A stretch of 64,000 nucleotides of DNA, taken from CAVTLG01 sp963735495 (GTDB lineage Bacteria > Chloroflexota > Ktedonobacteria > Ktedonobacterales > Ktedonobacteraceae). The stretch is taken from the NCBI GenBank assembly GCA_963735495.1, contig CAVTLG010000011.1:310001-374000 (forward strand). The letters run 5' to 3'. Position 1 is the stretch's first letter, and every line of letters begins with the position of its first letter. Of this stretch, positions 1-7,282 are shown in pieces. The position numbers and the translations under genes are program-made. The notes under the pieces are model-generated. The model was not told the DNA's origin, searched no databases, and was given only the letters and a program-made list of their open reading frames with translations.

Positions 1-150
1 GTGCAGGTAAGTGTTACAGAACCTGAACTTCCTGAGGTGGAAGAAGAGCCACACTCGTCCAATGTGAAGATCAGATATCTCTATCAACCAGCACAATTAC
101 TGGCATGATACCCATAGAGCTACCGTTCAACATCGAACAGTTTTTGTGAA

Positions 151-211
151 GGTAAACGGTGTCGGGAACGATTTACCATGCAAGCATAATCGATAAATAG
201 ATCTTTGTCAA
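151..211 (-). promoter_or_regulatory. Promoter and operator copy A (leftward)
   Basis: Read on the minus strand, a -35 TTGACA (206-211), 17-base spacer and -10 TATGCT (183-188) are followed by an imperfect dyad at 151-177 whose outer arms are GGTAAA and TTTACC. The same arrangement, almost base for base, recurs at 3875-3935. Transcription would run off the left edge of the window; the gene served is not visible. Operator role for the LacI-type protein at 1151-2221 is inferred from the four-fold recurrence. Confidence 0.7.
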
Positions 212-227
212 GCTTTTTTCTCTCGTC

Positions 228-268
228 TTTGCAGGGCTTTTCGGTCCGTAGGGGCAATATTCCCGTAC
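228..268 (-). repeat. Insertion-sequence end remnant, inverted copy
   Basis: This stretch shares TTGCAGGGCTTTTC (229-242) and GGGGCAATATTCCCGTAC (251-268) with the reverse complement of 1004-1062. There the matching bases encode the last codons of a transposase-like C-terminus (GTGILPP then stop). It is therefore probably a leftover of the same insertion-sequence end in the opposite orientation. Confidence 0.5.
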
Positions 269-454
269 TGCCAAAATATGGATACAATAAAGAGAGACAC
301 ATGAGGAGAGGGAAAGAGTAAGGAAAGCGAATGCGCAAGAAGAAGTATTATACAATTAGTCAAGCGTATATACCATTCAGAGATAAAATATTATTTCACA
401 TGTAAAAGGAAATTAAAGAGATGTATAAACATTTCAGGTAAGATCGTTATTACA

Positions 455-1026
455 TTGAAGCAAGTAATTCGAGTGATTCACTGCGGGTATCGCTATCCTG
501 AGAGCGAGTGCATGGGAAAATCAATGCTCTACCGAAGTGCAGAAGCAGATGCTTTGTCCTTGTCTGGCTTCACCTTTGGAATCGATATTGTTCTCAAAAT
601 AGGGCATTTACGATTAGTAGATCACAAAACTGTTGATGAAATTCATCAGCACCTTTTAGAACAGTTAGCTCCTCTTGAACAAACGATCTCGCGCAGGGAA
701 ATTTTATTTCTTTTTGAAGCCTATACCTCTTTATTACGTGCAGGAACAGAAGTTGCTCATGATGAAGCATGGAAAGAACAAGTACGCGAAAATAAAGGCA
801 TAGTGCTCTCCATTGATGGTATTCAGCCGGATGGAGAAGCCCAGCTCCAAGCTCGCTTACGCTGCGTGTCCACGGCATCGTGGCGATGCGTTCGGCAGCA
901 GACACGCCAATGCCACCTTGAAAACAACTCCATCGCTTTCGATTTCGTCATCGGCCATTGGAGTACCTGACCTCATTGGAAAAACAGTGGGAGCAAGCTA
1001 TCGGTACGGGAATATTGCCCCCATAG
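455..1026 (+). pseudogene. Degenerate transposase with internal deletion
   Basis: The frame from 455 reads a transposase-like N-terminal half containing SAEADALSLSGFTFGIDIV, SRREILFLFEAY and the likely catalytic-domain entry VLSIDGIQPD. The similarity stops abruptly near 838, and the frame then runs on into unrelated residues to 970. A different frame at 922-1026 reads a plausible transposase C-terminus (RPLEYLTSLEKQWEQAIGTG, ending ILPP). The two parts are joined by an internal deletion or frameshift, so no working enzyme is made. The family assignment rests on remembered resemblance to transposases common in Ktedonobacteria, so I do not name an IS family. The remnant abuts promoter copy B. 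Confidence 0.6.
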
Positions 1027-1062
1027 TTTCGGTTTACCCGTTCTGACTGAAAAGCCCTGCAA
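1004..1062 (+). repeat. Insertion-sequence end remnant, direct copy
   Basis: Bases GTACGGGAATATTGCCCC (1004-1021) and GAAAAGCCCTGCAA (1049-1062) recur inverted at 228-268. In both places the remnant sits just upstream of a LacI-type promoter-operator module, so the IS end and promoter were probably duplicated or rearranged together. Confidence 0.5.
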
Positions 1063-1077
1063 TAAGCTCCTGAGAAC

Positions 1078-1143
1078 TTGACAAGCACAAGCGATTAGAC
1101 TATCATTGTCTGAGAAGTGTAAATCGTTCCCGACATCGTTGAC
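1078..1143 (+). promoter_or_regulatory. Promoter and operator copy B, for the lacI-type gene
   Basis: A -35 TTGACA (1078-1083), 17-base spacer and -10 TATCAT (1101-1106) are followed by an operator-like block at 1119-1143 that begins GTAAATCGTTCCCGACA. The block lies over the expected transcript start and first bases, which suits repression. It is the inverted twin of copy C at 3737-3802. Autorepression of the regulator is inferred. Confidence 0.75.
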
Positions 1144-1150
1144 GATAAAA

Positions 1151-2221
1151 ATGATGGAGTGTAGGAAGAGGAGAAAAACCATCGCTATCACGATTCATGA
1201 TGTGGCCCAGCGCGTTGGTGTCTCTGTCAAAACGGTCTCACGTGCTATTAATAATCATCCAGATGTGAGTGCAGCGACACGAGCAGCAGTACAAGAGGCA
1301 GTGCGCGAATTAGGTTTTCAACCAAATGCTGCCGCACGAGGGTTACGTAAGGGGCGTACTGGCATGATTGGACTGCTCATTCCAGATATTCTCAATCCGC
1401 ACTATGCAGAGTACGCACGTCAAATGCAAATGATCGCTCATGTTGCGGGCTATATGCTTGTCGTTTCTAACTACGATTATGAGTTAGCCCTTGCCCTCAC
1501 CAATCTCGGTTCATTTGTTGCCCATCGCGTCGATGGTCTTATTTGGATGGCTGGTGCGCTGAATAGTACAACTCTTGCAGTCATACAAGCCGCCAAACTT
1601 CCTACCGTCGTAATAGATGAGACTGTACCAGATGATGTTCCATATGTACAAGCATTTATTTCTGGCGACTCACGGGATCGGGCGACCTACATGGCTGTAT
1701 CACAATTGGTAGAACTGGGTCATCGTCGCCTCGCATATCTGACGGAAGGGCCGGAGTTGCATGTCGCAAGTAGCCGTCTTGCTGCGTTTCGAGGGGCCTT
1801 GACCGATCATGGACTCCTTGTTGACGAAAGTCTCATCAAGAGTACCACCTACCTCCAAACACATAAACTCGAAGGTGGCTATCGAGCCGTCAACGAACTC
1901 TTTGACGAAGGACAGAGGCCAACTGCTATTTGTGCCTTAACTGATCTCATCGCAATTGGTGTGTTACGAGCACTCCACGACAGAGGGTTGAGTGTGCCGG
2001 GAGATGTGTCGGTTATCGGGTGTGACGACATTTTGCAATCATCCTACACAAATCCACCATTGACCACGATTCACACTCCCTATGCGGAAATCAGTCACGC
2101 CGTATTGAAACTCATCCAGCATATGATCGAGCCGGAACACAGTGACGAGCCTGTATCAGGGCTGAACATTGAATACACACTCATTACACGTGCATCAACG
2201 GGAGCTGTGCCGAGGCGGTGA
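1151..2221 (+). CDS. LacI family transcriptional repressor
   Basis: A sugar-responsive DNA-binding repressor. The N-terminal helix-turn-helix is seen as TIHDVAQRVGVSVKTVSRAI (about residues 12-31), followed by the hinge PNAAARGLRKGRTGMIGLL and a periplasmic-binding-like effector domain (DGLIWMAGA, ISGDSRDRATYM, TAICALTDLIAIGVLRAL, GDVSVIGCDDI, PPLTTIHTP). Length, about 356 residues, is normal for the family. The start is uncertain: ATG codons at 1151 and 1154 precede a purine-rich tract (AGGAAGAGGAG) that looks like a ribosome site but has no ATG in frame after it. The gene is transcribed divergently from the glycosidase cluster's logic but convergent in position with the GH63-like gene. It probably represses the genes at 2358-3662 and 4044-6023 and itself through the four shared operators; the effector sugar is unknown. 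Confidence 0.93.
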   Translation: MMECRKRRKTIAITIHDVAQRVGVSVKTVSRAINNHPDVSAATRAAVQEAVRELGFQPNAAARGLRKGRTGMIGLLIPDILNPHYAEYARQMQMIAHVAGYMLVVSNYDYELALALTNLGSFVAHRVDGLIWMAGALNSTTLAVIQAAKLPTVVIDETVPDDVPYVQAFISGDSRDRATYMAVSQLVELGHRRLAYLTEGPELHVASSRLAAFRGALTDHGLLVDESLIKSTTYLQTHKLEGGYRAVNELFDEGQRPTAICALTDLIAIGVLRALHDRGLSVPGDVSVIGCDDILQSSYTNPPLTTIHTPYAEISHAVLKLIQHMIEPEHSDEPVSGLNIEYTLITRASTGAVPRR

Positions 2222-2275
2222 TGAAAAGGATGTGCTGAAGCAGAGCCTTTTCAGTAATGTTTCTTGCTATGCAAG

Positions 2276-2347
2276 AGACTATTCCAGAACGGGAGTACGC
2301 TCAACTATAGAGCAACACAGCAGTTAGCCCCCGTTCTGGAATGGTCT
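2276..2347. terminator. Long inverted repeat between convergent genes
   Basis: Arms of 18 bases at 2276-2293 (ending ATTCCAGAACGGG) and 2330-2347 (starting CCCGTTCTGGAAT) pair with one mismatch around a 36-base loop. It sits between the ends of the convergent regulator and glycosidase genes. There is no T-run, so it may be a factor-assisted bidirectional stop or a small mobile palindrome. Confidence 0.45.
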
Positions 2348-2357
2348 CCGTGATGCC

Positions 2358-3662
2358 TCAGGCTAGCGTTTCCGTGGATGCAGCCTCCTCTGCGGCAAAT
2401 TCGGAAACGATGGGACGCTGCTCAAGCCAAGCCAGGATATTCGCCACCAGAAAATTCCAATTGTGAAATCCAGGGTTGAGAAGCGGTGCCCCCGTTTCGG
2501 GATCGTAGAATTCGTGGAGCGTGCCGGACTCCGCGAGATCGCGGCCAAACAATGCGACGGTTTTCTCGGCCAGGTCTCGTGCATCGGCGGTATAGCGATA
2601 GCGTACCAATCCACGAAAAACGAGATAATTGACGATGCCCCAGATGGGTCCCAGCCAGTTCGAGGGATTGTTGGTCGGCGCCAACGAATACATCTTCTCT
2701 GTGCGCCCGAGCGAGCGCACCCCCGCCGGGGCCAAAAACGTGCGGGGGTTGCGGTAGTGCTCGGCAACCATGCGCTCGGCCTGGGCAGGGGTGGCGATAC
2801 CCGCCCACAAGGGGAGAAAGCCCGTCCAGATGCTGATACGCTGCAACAGGCTTGCCCAGTGGCGTGGTGCCCCAGAATGGAGCTGTTGGGCAGGATCGAT
2901 GGGCAGGAGGTTGAGGTCAACGCTATAGAAGAAGCCGTCGCGCTCATCCCAACACTGCGCTTGGATTGCCTGAACGAGATGGTCGTGCTCCTCCTGATAC
3001 TGTTGTGCCGTTTCAGGCAGATGAAAACAGTTACAGAGGTAGACCATCGCGGCGAGTTCTTGCACCATAAGCGTATTCAAGTAAATATTGCCGGAGCTGC
3101 GCGGTGGCCGATAGAAGACCCCAGGGTCATTGTCCACCCCAATGCGTTCATCGGTTTGCCAGAAATAGAGACCCGTAGGCTGATGGCGATGATACTGCTG
3201 ATAGGTGGCGAGGAAGGCTTGCAAGACGGGGAAACTCTCACGGAGCCAGGCCACATCCCCACCCTCCTGCCGCGTAAGAAAGGCGGCATGTTGTGCTAGC
3301 ACAGGCTTATGCATGTTGTGGGCATGGATGTCGGCGGGCTTGAGCGCTGCGATGGACATGCCCCGCGTCACCTCAATGGGTAGCCATCCATCCGCCTCGC
3401 CCCAGGCCAAAAAGTTCAACACCGACCCCTGTCCATGGCGGCGGAGCTGGATGCGGGTTGCCTCGTTGCCCTGGTCCTGCACTACCTGATGGAGCGCCAC
3501 ATTGCTGAGCCAGCTATCCCAGTCCCACAGGGAATTGGCGTAGACACTGCCCGGTACCAGGAACGGATAGGCAAATGGGTCGCCTACCTCTCGAAACATG
3601 TTGGTAACATGGCTGGCAAGATACGCACGGAGCGCAGTAGAATACGTGGTGCTTGCTTGCAT
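2358..3662 (-). CDS. GH63-like (alpha/alpha)6-barrel glycoside hydrolase
   Basis: Probably a cytoplasmic alpha-glycosidase; no signal peptide is visible. Motifs typical of the GH63 / mannosylglycerate-hydrolase-like barrel are SLWDWDSWLSN (about residues 44-54), ERIGVDNDP (about 173-181, expected acid Asp), APTNNPSNWLGPIWGIVNYL and TLHEFYDPETG (expected base Glu), with the terminal GFHNWNFL. Length of 434 residues fits a single-domain member. AGGAGA lies 7 bases before the ATG. Transcription starts from promoter copy C, which carries the shared operator, so LacI control is likely. Exact substrate (glucosylglycerate, mannosylglycerate, other alpha-glucosides) cannot be read from sequence. Confidence 0.82.
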   Translation of the reverse strand: MQASTTYSTALRAYLASHVTNMFREVGDPFAYPFLVPGSVYANSLWDWDSWLSNVALHQVVQDQGNEATRIQLRRHGQGSVLNFLAWGEADGWLPIEVTRGMSIAALKPADIHAHNMHKPVLAQHAAFLTRQEGGDVAWLRESFPVLQAFLATYQQYHRHQPTGLYFWQTDERIGVDNDPGVFYRPPRSSGNIYLNTLMVQELAAMVYLCNCFHLPETAQQYQEEHDHLVQAIQAQCWDERDGFFYSVDLNLLPIDPAQQLHSGAPRHWASLLQRISIWTGFLPLWAGIATPAQAERMVAEHYRNPRTFLAPAGVRSLGRTEKMYSLAPTNNPSNWLGPIWGIVNYLVFRGLVRYRYTADARDLAEKTVALFGRDLAESGTLHEFYDPETGAPLLNPGFHNWNFLVANILAWLEQRPIVSEFAAEEAASTETLA

Positions 3663-3736
3663 AAAAGTATCTCCTGTCTATTCTCAACAACTTACGCGCC
3701 TTGCGTAAATCATATTGTTGCTCCACCATTTTTATC

Positions 3737-3802
3737 GTCAACGATGCCGGGAACGATTTACTCTTCTCAGACAATGATAGTCTCATCGCTTGTGCTTGTC
3801 AA
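3737..3802 (-). promoter_or_regulatory. Promoter and operator copy C, for the GH63-like gene
   Basis: On the minus strand, -35 TTGACA (3797-3802), 17-base spacer and -10 TATCAT (3774-3779) precede the operator-like block 3737-3761. About 70 bases around this site match promoter B in reverse orientation with few changes, including the segment between operator and start codon. Confidence 0.75.
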
Positions 3803-3874
3803 GTTCTCAGGAGCTTATTGAGCTGTAATACAGTGAAAACAGAGAAGATTTTGAACGAAGACGAGAGAAAAAGC

Positions 3875-3935
3875 TTGACAAATATCTATTTATCGATTAT
3901 GCTTGCATGGTAAATCGTTCCCGACACCGTTTACC
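3875..3935 (+). promoter_or_regulatory. Promoter and operator copy D, for the beta-helix gene
   Basis: TTGACA (3875-3880), 17 bases, TATGCT (3898-3903), then the dyad 3909-3935 with arms GGTAAA and TTTACC. It is the inverted twin of copy A; the match continues through the leader to about 4015. Back-to-back with copy C, it makes 3737-3935 a divergent control region. Confidence 0.75.
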
Positions 3936-4043
3936 TTCACAAAATCTGTTCAATGTTGAACGGTAACTCTGTGGGTATCATGCCAGTAATGGTACTGGTT
4001 GATAGAGATATTTGGTCTTCACAGTCGAAGGGACAAAGCATTC

Positions 4044-6023
4044 ATGAAGAAGCGATCCATTGTACTGGCGCGACCGTTGCTCATCGCGAGCACCCTCATT
4101 CTGAGTCTCGCCGCATTCCTGGTGACGCACCAGGTGGCCCATGCCGTGACGACCTGGTGGTGGGTAGACTGCTCGGCTGGCAGCAACGGCAACGGCACCT
4201 CACAGTCCAGCCCCTGGAACACCCTGACCTCGGTCAATGCCCATACCTTCCAGGCTGGTGACGGCCTCGTCTTCGCTGAGGGCACCACCTGCAACGGGCA
4301 GCTGGCGCTGCTGGGCTCAGGTGCCAGCGGGAACCCCATTGTCATCGGGGCGTGGAACCACGGTCATGGCTCGGCCAACCCGATCCTCGCCGGGGGCGGG
4401 GTTAGCCCGGCTACGGTGTACTTGCACGATAACCAGTACGTGACCGTCGAGGATCTTGAGGTCACCAACAGCGGTGGCAGCGCGGGGGACCGGGACGGCA
4501 TCCTGGCCTACAACGATACCAGCAGCACCTTGAACGGCATCACCATCACCGCTAACACGGTGGACAACGTCAATGGCTACCTGTGGGGCTACTACGGGGT
4601 CAATGGTGGGATTGACGTGGACATTGACGGCGGGCTCTCGAGTCCTGGCGTCTACAATGGGGTCAGTATTACCAACAACAATGTGTGGAACGTCGACCGG
4701 GTCGGCATCTGGGTGGGCAGCTTGGCCGAGAATGGAGCCATCTCCGCACGCAGTAGCGGTATTACTATCTCGGGCAACCAGATGACCGACCTGGGTGCGG
4801 ACGGCATCGTGGTCCGCTACACCAGCGGTGCCCAGATCCTCAACAACATCGTCTACAACTCGGGTAGCTGGACCGGCGGCACCAACTCGGGCAGCCCGAC
4901 CTACACCAACAAATATCCTGACGCAATCTGGCCAGTCAACAGCGACAGCCCGACCGTCCAGGGCAACGAGGTATATGGCTATGTGACGCAGGGTGGGGGC
5001 GATGGCAACGCGTTTGACTGCGACTTGCACACCACCAACTGCCTCATGCAGTACAACTACAGCCACAACAACGTCGACGGCTTCTGGATGGACTGCAGCG
5101 GTGCCGGGGGCACAGGCGAGGTGCTACGCTACAACATTTCGCAGGACGATGCCACGGCGAAGAATGCAGTGTTCAACGACGGCTGTGGCGGGGACCCGAC
5201 TCCCGCTGTCTACAACAACACGGTGTACGTCAGTTCCGGCACCAGTCCCGTTGTCCTCGGCGGCGATAACGGCTTAACCGCAGTCTGGGGGAGCGGAGCA
5301 TTCTTCACCAACAACATCATCGACAACCAGGGCAGCGGCACCTACACTTCCAGCGGTCCCTGGAACCACACCCTGTTCTATGGCTCAGGCAACCGACCCA
5401 GCAACGACACGAACCCGGTCGTGGGAAATCCGAACTTCTCGAACCCGAACGGCGGCGGCAACGGTCTGAGCTCGGCGGCCAGCGCCTATGCCCTCACGAG
5501 CGGTTCGGCGGCGATTGGCGCTGGCGTGGGCGTCTCTGGTGCTCCCACCAAGGATTTCAACAACAACAGCATCTGTAGCACCCCCAACATCGGTGCCATG
5601 GATAATCTCTGCGGGACGGGATCGAGCAACCTGGTGAGCAATTCTGGATTTGAGACGGGTAGCCTGAGCCCTTGGATCAACCTCAGCGGTGCCAGCGTGG
5701 TCAGCACCAACGCGCACAGCGGCACCTACGCCGTGCAAACAGCCAGCGCCAACTCTGGTGTGTCCCAGACGGTCTCTGGACTCGCGTCTAGCCACACCTA
5801 TACCCTCACCGGTTGGGTCAAGTTGAGCAATGGCAGCGACGCGATCTACGTGGGCGTGAAGAACTACGGTGGGACGGAGACCAACAACTTCACCACATCG
5901 AGCACCTACACGCAGATCAGCATCACCTTCACCACAGGCGCGAGCAACACCAGTGCGAACATCTACTGCTGGAAGAATGGAGGCAGCGCCGCGAGCTACT
6001 GCGACGACTTCTCCCTCAGCTGA
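4044..6023 (+). CDS. Secreted right-handed beta-helix protein with C-terminal carbohydrate-binding-like domain
   Basis: The start at 4044 gives a clean signal peptide (KKR, hydrophobic core LLIASTLILSLAAFLVT, cleavage near AHA). The body has the repeating N/D/G-rich rungs of a parallel beta-helix (for example ITITANTVDNV, ISGNQMTDLGADGIVVRY, ILNNIVYNSG, VQGNEVYG), as in pectate or alginate lyases and related polysaccharide enzymes. From about residue 530 a separate jelly-roll-like region begins (NLVSNSGFETGSLSPW, YTLTGWVKLS, YCDDFSLS), resembling CBM4/9-type modules. Base composition is GC-richer than its surroundings. No definite catalytic triad could be assigned, so enzyme class is open. 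Promoter copy D suggests coordinated LacI control with the glycosidase. Confidence 0.8.
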   Translation: MKKRSIVLARPLLIASTLILSLAAFLVTHQVAHAVTTWWWVDCSAGSNGNGTSQSSPWNTLTSVNAHTFQAGDGLVFAEGTTCNGQLALLGSGASGNPIVIGAWNHGHGSANPILAGGGVSPATVYLHDNQYVTVEDLEVTNSGGSAGDRDGILAYNDTSSTLNGITITANTVDNVNGYLWGYYGVNGGIDVDIDGGLSSPGVYNGVSITNNNVWNVDRVGIWVGSLAENGAISARSSGITISGNQMTDLGADGIVVRYTSGAQILNNIVYNSGSWTGGTNSGSPTYTNKYPDAIWPVNSDSPTVQGNEVYGYVTQGGGDGNAFDCDLHTTNCLMQYNYSHNNVDGFWMDCSGAGGTGEVLRYNISQDDATAKNAVFNDGCGGDPTPAVYNNTVYVSSGTSPVVLGGDNGLTAVWGSGAFFTNNIIDNQGSGTYTSSGPWNHTLFYGSGNRPSNDTNPVVGNPNFSNPNGGGNGLSSAASAYALTSGSAAIGAGVGVSGAPTKDFNNNSICSTPNIGAMDNLCGTGSSNLVSNSGFETGSLSPWINLSGASVVSTNAHSGTYAVQTASANSGVSQTVSGLASSHTYTLTGWVKLSNGSDAIYVGVKNYGGTETNNFTTSSTYTQISITFTTGASNTSANIYCWKNGGSAASYCDDFSLS

Positions 6024-6078
6024 CGAGCGATGCGGTATGCCGGGCCACACCGGCACACGCCAAGGCAGCTCTGAGCAA

Positions 6079-6117
6079 CGCGATGGGAGTCCGGGTGACA
6101 TTCCGGCTCCCATTGCG
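6079..6117 (+). terminator. Strong hairpin after the beta-helix gene
   Basis: Arms 6079-6094 and 6103-6117 (CGCGATGGGAG t CCGG against CCGG CTCCCATTGCG) pair with one bulge and one wobble around an 8-base loop. It lies 56 bases past the beta-helix stop. There is no U-tract. Confidence 0.5.
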
Positions 6118-6204
6118 TCGCCATGGTGGTCGAAATGAGACGTTTATTGCGAAGGGGAAGCTGGCAAGGCAGTATGGCTACCGAGCGAGAGGAGGCATCA
6201 TCAG

Positions 6205-7116
6205 ATGGGTCAACAAAGAACCGGAAGACGGCGCAACGCCAACGGGCGGCACCTGCGCACTGCGTGGGTTGCCGTCGCACGCGCTGCGGCTATGCTCGCG
6301 GTAATTGCCGTCGCACTCACTGCGGTCGTGCTCGCGGTGATTGCCGCCAATCAACCCTCATCACCACCTCCCAGCCAGGACAGTGTAGCGTACCTGCCGA
6401 CCAACCAGGACAGTGCAGCGTACCTGCCTGCTGGCCCGATCCTCACAGTCAATACTGACCCAATCGACTCGCGCAAGTTCCTGTTGCAGATGAGCACGAA
6501 CCGAGCCCAGGTCTCTCAGTACTTCTACGACCACTATGGCGTGCAAGATTCTGCTACCTTCTGGACCACGCCGCATGGCGGGGTCACACCTCTGACCATG
6601 ATCAAGCAACTCACCACGCAGCAACTGGTGCGACTCACTGTGCAGTTGGAGATGGCCCGCACCCGCGGCTTGGTACGGGACATCTCCTATGGGGCGATGC
6701 TGGCCAACATGCAGCAAGAGAACCAGCGTCGAGCCGCTGCCGTGGCTCAGCATCAACCGGTGTACGGTCCTACGTCCTTTACCGAAGCAACCTACTTCAG
6801 CTACATCACCAGCAACCTGGAGGCAACCCTCAAACAGAATTTGGAAGAGACGATGCAGCCACCCGCGCTTGCGGTGCTGGAACAGATCTACGAGCAGTTG
6901 CGCAGTCAGGACTTTGCCTGCCCGTCCCAGAGCCAGTCGCAGGCTACTTCGCAGTACTGCACCAATGGTGAGAAATACTTACCGTTTGCTGCGGTCGAAT
7001 CCCAGGTACTGCAGGATTGGAAGGAGAGCCAGGCTGAGGCACTGATAGCCGCGAATATCCGTGCGGCCAAGATACAAATCAACCATACGGTGTTCGACAA
7101 GGTTGTAGCGCAGTAG
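6205..7116 (+). CDS. Membrane-anchored extracytoplasmic protein of unknown function
   Basis: GAGAGGAGG stands 9 bases before the ATG. An Arg-rich cytoplasmic N-terminus (TGRRRNANGRH) leads into one hydrophobic segment (about residues 22-48, alanine and valine rich), then a proline/serine linker containing a short in-frame duplication (QDSVAYLP, QDSAAYLP) caused by a tandem repeat of about 29 bases near 6370-6428. The rest is a mainly helical outer domain with FLLQMSTNRAQVSQYFYDHYG and a Cys pair around SQYC. I do not recognise a family with certainty; the helical layout vaguely recalls SurA-type N-terminal chaperone domains seen in this phylum. It follows the secreted beta-helix gene in the same direction, separated by a hairpin. 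Confidence 0.75.
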   Translation: MGQQRTGRRRNANGRHLRTAWVAVARAAAMLAVIAVALTAVVLAVIAANQPSSPPPSQDSVAYLPTNQDSAAYLPAGPILTVNTDPIDSRKFLLQMSTNRAQVSQYFYDHYGVQDSATFWTTPHGGVTPLTMIKQLTTQQLVRLTVQLEMARTRGLVRDISYGAMLANMQQENQRRAAAVAQHQPVYGPTSFTEATYFSYITSNLEATLKQNLEETMQPPALAVLEQIYEQLRSQDFACPSQSQSQATSQYCTNGEKYLPFAAVESQVLQDWKESQAEALIAANIRAAKIQINHTVFDKVVAQ

Positions 7117-7234
7117 TCTCGCTTTGACCACAAAGTTCGACCGCGTCGCCAGCGGTTCCTACTGCCGCCCGTCTGCACAGCAGCACGCCGAATCCCTGAG
7201 AACAGCTGAAATTTACCAAACATTCCCCTCAGGC

Positions 7235-7282
7235 TTGACAGCGATGCTTTTTCTCTGTATGGTTATTCAACCGATTGAATAA
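7235..7282 (+). promoter_or_regulatory. tetR promoter with perfect palindromic operator
   Basis: TTGACA (7235-7240), 17-base spacer and TATGGT (7258-7263) are followed immediately by the perfect dyad TTATTCAA-CCGA-TTGAATAA (7263-7282), just where TetR repressors bind to autoregulate. The downstream gene is broken, so the operator may be orphaned. Confidence 0.7.

Noticed and set aside
1..108. Open frame on the plus strand running in from the left edge (35 residues).
   Set aside because: Its last half lies inside the copied promoter-leader A, which is non-coding at copy D; no family resemblance.
4317..5066. Long open frame antisense to the beta-helix gene, and a similar one at 5385-6113.
   Set aside because: Low-complexity Val/Ala/Asp composition typical of the reverse strand of a GC-rich repeat-containing gene.
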